A stretch of 6,450 nucleotides of DNA from RYN-433 sp036558265 (GTDB lineage: Bacteria > Planctomycetota > Phycisphaerae > Tepidisphaerales > Tepidisphaeraceae): assembly GCA_036558265.1 (NCBI GenBank), contig DATBFY010000781.1:1-6450 (forward strand), read 5' to 3'. Both the position numbers and the translations under genes were made by a program. Each line of letters begins with the position of its first letter. Within the stretch, counting starts at the first letter, position 1. Shown here in pieces: positions 5,041-6,450 of this stretch. A model generated the notes under the pieces. The model had not been told where the DNA came from. It made no database searches and saw nothing but the letters and a program-made list of their open reading frames with translations.

Positions 5041-5281
5041 TCGCACTCCCAATTGGATGGAGCGCGACTGTCGGGCATCCCGGTGGTCCCCCCACCGGGA
5101 TGTCCGATCGGCTGCCTGCCCTCCCATCTTTGCCCGCCTCGCCAACCGCCGTGAAAATGGCCCCGGTCGGGAGAGAGGGGACCGGGGCCCGCCCTGCGTG
5201 GGGAACCCCGGCGAGGCAGCCTGGGGCTCTGGGCAAACAAGAAGAGATGCAGCCCGCCAACGTCTTCAGTTGGCGAGCTGC
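5041..5281. ncRNA. Hairpin-rich intergenic block, candidate structured RNA
   Basis: At least four strong hairpins follow one another in 240 bp. First, TCGCACTCC with GGAGCGCGA (5041-5049 and 5059-5067, one mismatch). Second, a 15-bp stem at 5072-5086 with 5092-5106 (loop TCCCC, one G-A position that becomes G-U if the plus strand is transcribed). Third, GCCTCGCC/GGCGAGGC (5136-5143 with 5210-5217) enclosing a perfect 10-bp stem (5159-5168 with 5180-5189) and a GGG-GAAC-CCC hairpin (5200-5209), so a three-way junction is possible. Fourth, 5249-5261 with 5269-5281 (13 positions, one mismatch). Open frames here look like shadows. Strand is not decided, although the G-U favours plus. It could be an RNA, clustered repeats, or 3' structures of neighbouring transcripts. 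Confidence 0.45.
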
Positions 5282-5694
5282 GAAGAATAGCCGCGCACGT
5301 CAGCGCGAACGCTTCCGCGCATGAGCTTCCCTCCGGACACCCGGCACCCTGGTCAGGGTAAGACCGTCGTGTGTCGCAAGAGAATTGAAACGAGACTTTT
5401 TGGCAGACTCTTGTCGCGATCGCATCGAATTGTGACAACCGTGGAGGGACCAGTACGGCCACGAAGGTCGGAGCACCCCAGGGCGGCGATGGTCGCGCTT
5501 GGCCGCCAGCGACCACTGGGCGAAGCGCGGTGAGCCATCCAGCGGAATGACGCTGAGAGCTCCGACGCTCCGCCAGCCTGCGGGGGGCCGACTTGGCACG
5601 GGCTAGATGCCAGGGCTATTCGATTCCCGAAGGGCCGCGGAACTTCTGGCTGGCGAGAGCGCTGACCACGATCAATGCTGCAAAAGGAGCTGCA
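5282..5694. other. Intergenic DNA, possible decayed transposase
   Basis: I see no convincing gene in this stretch. On the minus strand about 5430-5530 reads PSGRWRPSATIAAL followed a little later by GRTGP, which loosely recalls the conserved PHGHW...AAL...GP region of IS630-type transposases, but the match is short and the flanks do not continue it. The end of the stretch must hold the promoter of the response regulator at 5695, yet no clear -10/-35 pair is seen. Confidence 0.25.
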
Positions 5695-6051
5695 GTGGAG
5701 CTTCCGCTTGCTGGGCGCTCGATGCTCGTAGTCGAGGACGACCCAATCATCGCCGTGGACGTCGTTCAGGGTTTGCAGGCTGCGGGCGCTTCGGTGTCTG
5801 AGGCACGGATGCTGAGCGACGCCCTCTGCAAAGTCGAGTGTCCGGAGCTATCGGCCGCGGTTCTCGATCACGCCCTAAACGATGGCGACGCCTCCCAAAT
5901 CTGCGATCGGCTGGACCAGTGGTGCATCCCGTTCGTGATCTACAGCGGCTATGACTACGTCGAAGGCCCCTGCGCCGAAGGCGAACACGTGCGCAAGCCG
6001 GTCCCGCCGAGTTTGCTGGTGAGGACCGTTATCGACCTCCTCGCCAATTGA
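5695..6051 (+). CDS. Single-domain response regulator
   Basis: This 118-aa protein is a lone receiver domain, phosphorylated by a histidine kinase and acting through protein contacts rather than DNA binding. The GTG start at 5695 is chosen because AGGAG lies five bases upstream and the product then begins MELPLAGRSMLVVEDDP, typical of this group. All key residues are present: the acidic pocket Glu14-Asp15-Asp16, phosphoacceptor Asp58 in AAVLDHAL, Ser84 in VIYSGY, and Lys101 in VRKPVPP. No output domain follows, and the stop comes right after the last helix, as in other single-domain regulators of Hyphomicrobiales. No kinase gene lies in the window, so its partner is unknown. It belongs to the same broad class as the truncated receiver at 2726-3376, but the two sequences are clearly different, so this is not a recent duplication. 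Confidence 0.92.
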   Translation: MELPLAGRSMLVVEDDPIIAVDVVQGLQAAGASVSEARMLSDALCKVECPELSAAVLDHALNDGDASQICDRLDQWCIPFVIYSGYDYVEGPCAEGEHVRKPVPPSLLVRTVIDLLAN

Positions 6052-6073
6052 GACCTTGGGAAGTTGTCGAGGC

Positions 6074-6324
6074 TCAGGAAGACACCACGGCGAGCCTCGG
6101 CGGTCCTTTCACCCGCACCTTGAGGCCGAGGTAGCGCGGGCGACCGTTATTGGGGTCCCGCTTGAAGCGCCCGCCCATCCGGACCCACTTGCTCTCGTCG
6201 AGCTTGAGGCCCTTGGTGGCGAACCAGGCCGCACGAGGGGCCGAATGGCCTTCGCTGGCATCGCACCGGCCGGCTCCATCTCGAACAGATCGGCGATGCA
6301 GCGATCAAGATCATCCGCAGGTTC
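6074..6324 (-). pseudogene. 3' fragment of an unrecognised gene cut by an IS3 element
   Basis: On the minus strand, codons from about 6240 to the TGA at 6074-6076 have the G/C-rich third positions of real genes and read AAWFATKGLKLDESKW, then MGGRFKRDPNNGRPRYLGLK and a closing VVSS. Upstream of this, another frame looks more protein-like (ADDLDRCIADLFEMEP), so one frameshift near 6230-6260 is likely. The fragment ends abruptly at 6325, where the IS3-family end begins. I do not recognise the family. The basic, glycine-rich stretch could bind nucleic acid, but that is a guess. It converges with the response regulator at 5695-6051, leaving only about 22 bp between their stops. Confidence 0.5.
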
Positions 6325-6450
6325 TGAACCGCTCCGGGTTTGTCGGAGGCTCCAGATCTTGAGAGATTGGAGCTATGACGAATCACAAGACATCCCAAAG
6401 GTTCTCGGCCGAGGTGCGTGAGCGTGCGGTTCGGATGGTGTTCGAGCACC
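6325..6450 (+). mobile_element. Left end of an IS3-family insertion sequence, cut by the window
   Basis: The terminal repeat starts TGAACCGCTCCGGGTTTGTC at 6325 and continues with GGAGGCTC, a form I know from IS3-family elements of alphaproteobacteria. Fifty bases inside, the transposase orfA begins. The element lies outward, so its right end and target duplication are outside the window. Confidence 0.75.
6375..6450 (+). CDS. IS3-family transposase OrfA, N-terminal part
   Basis: OrfA is the helix-turn-helix DNA-binding part of an IS3-family transposase; a full-length OrfAB is normally made by programmed frameshifting into orfB. Twenty-five codons are visible, starting MTNHKTSQRFSAEVRERAVR and continuing MVFEH, the usual opening of this family (SxEVRxRAVRMV). 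The ATG at 6375 lies 50 bp inside the terminal repeat, as expected. A GAGAGA eight bases upstream is the likely ribosome binding site; a nearer GGAG is too close. The gene runs off the window, so whether the element is intact cannot be told. Confidence 0.85.
   Translation, partial: MTNHKTSQRFSAEVRERAVRMVFEH

Noticed and set aside
4986..5516. Minus-strand open frame of 176 codons
   Set aside because: It runs through the hairpin block at 5041-5281 and has a low-complexity, arginine- and glycine-rich product without family features.
5353..5538. IS630-type transposase remnant
   Set aside because: Only a few residues (PxGxW...AAL...GP) match and the flanks do not continue the family pattern, so it is mentioned only as a possibility within the intergenic entry.
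1..6450. CRISPR array, tRNA or rRNA genes
   Set aside because: No regularly spaced direct repeats, no tRNA cloverleaf with the conserved T-arm sequence, and no rRNA-like stretch were seen. The cloverleaf at 512-686 lacks tRNA features.

Overview
This window looks like a worn accessory region from an alphaproteobacterium, probably Hyphomicrobiales (Rhizobiales). The evidence is high G+C codon use, a DUF736 protein, and an AlpA/RdfS-like helix-turn-helix next to a TraF-type S26 peptidase, a combination known from rhizobial integrative and conjugative elements (ICEs). Single-domain response regulators and IS21- and IS3-family ends fit the same picture. The genus cannot be fixed from the sequence alone.

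Layout. 1-489: a DUF736 gene on the minus strand, followed by two hairpins. 490-942: no gene, but dense inverted repeats, namely a cloverleaf-like block (about 512-686) and a run of hairpins (838-933). 943-1161: a minus-strand fragment of an unrecognised gene. 1221-1655: an unrecognised 144-aa plus-strand gene that meets the TraF region tail to tail. 1528-2916 (minus strand): an XRE regulator, an AlpA-like helix-turn-helix protein and a TraF-like S26 peptidase, the last two fused at an out-of-frame junction. 2917-3376: a response-regulator receiver that has lost its C-terminal end. 3455-3628: two facing IS21-type ends only 174 bp apart. 3629-4942: two 66-aa two-helix membrane proteins on the minus strand and a divergent 164-aa membrane protein on the plus strand. 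4943-5694: no convincing gene, but another hairpin-rich stretch (5041-5281). 5695-6051: an intact single-domain response regulator. 6074-6450: a gene fragment cut by the left end of an IS3-family element whose orfA runs off the window.

Reading. The left half resembles the regulatory and transfer core of a rhizobial-type ICE from which genes have been lost. No replication initiator, ParA, relaxase or integrase is visible, and two joins (near 2190 and 3050) look like deletion or recombination scars. The right half carries small membrane proteins and two-component receivers interrupted by insertion sequences. I see no complete new defence or mobile system. The least explained material is the structured non-coding DNA and the small membrane-protein cluster.
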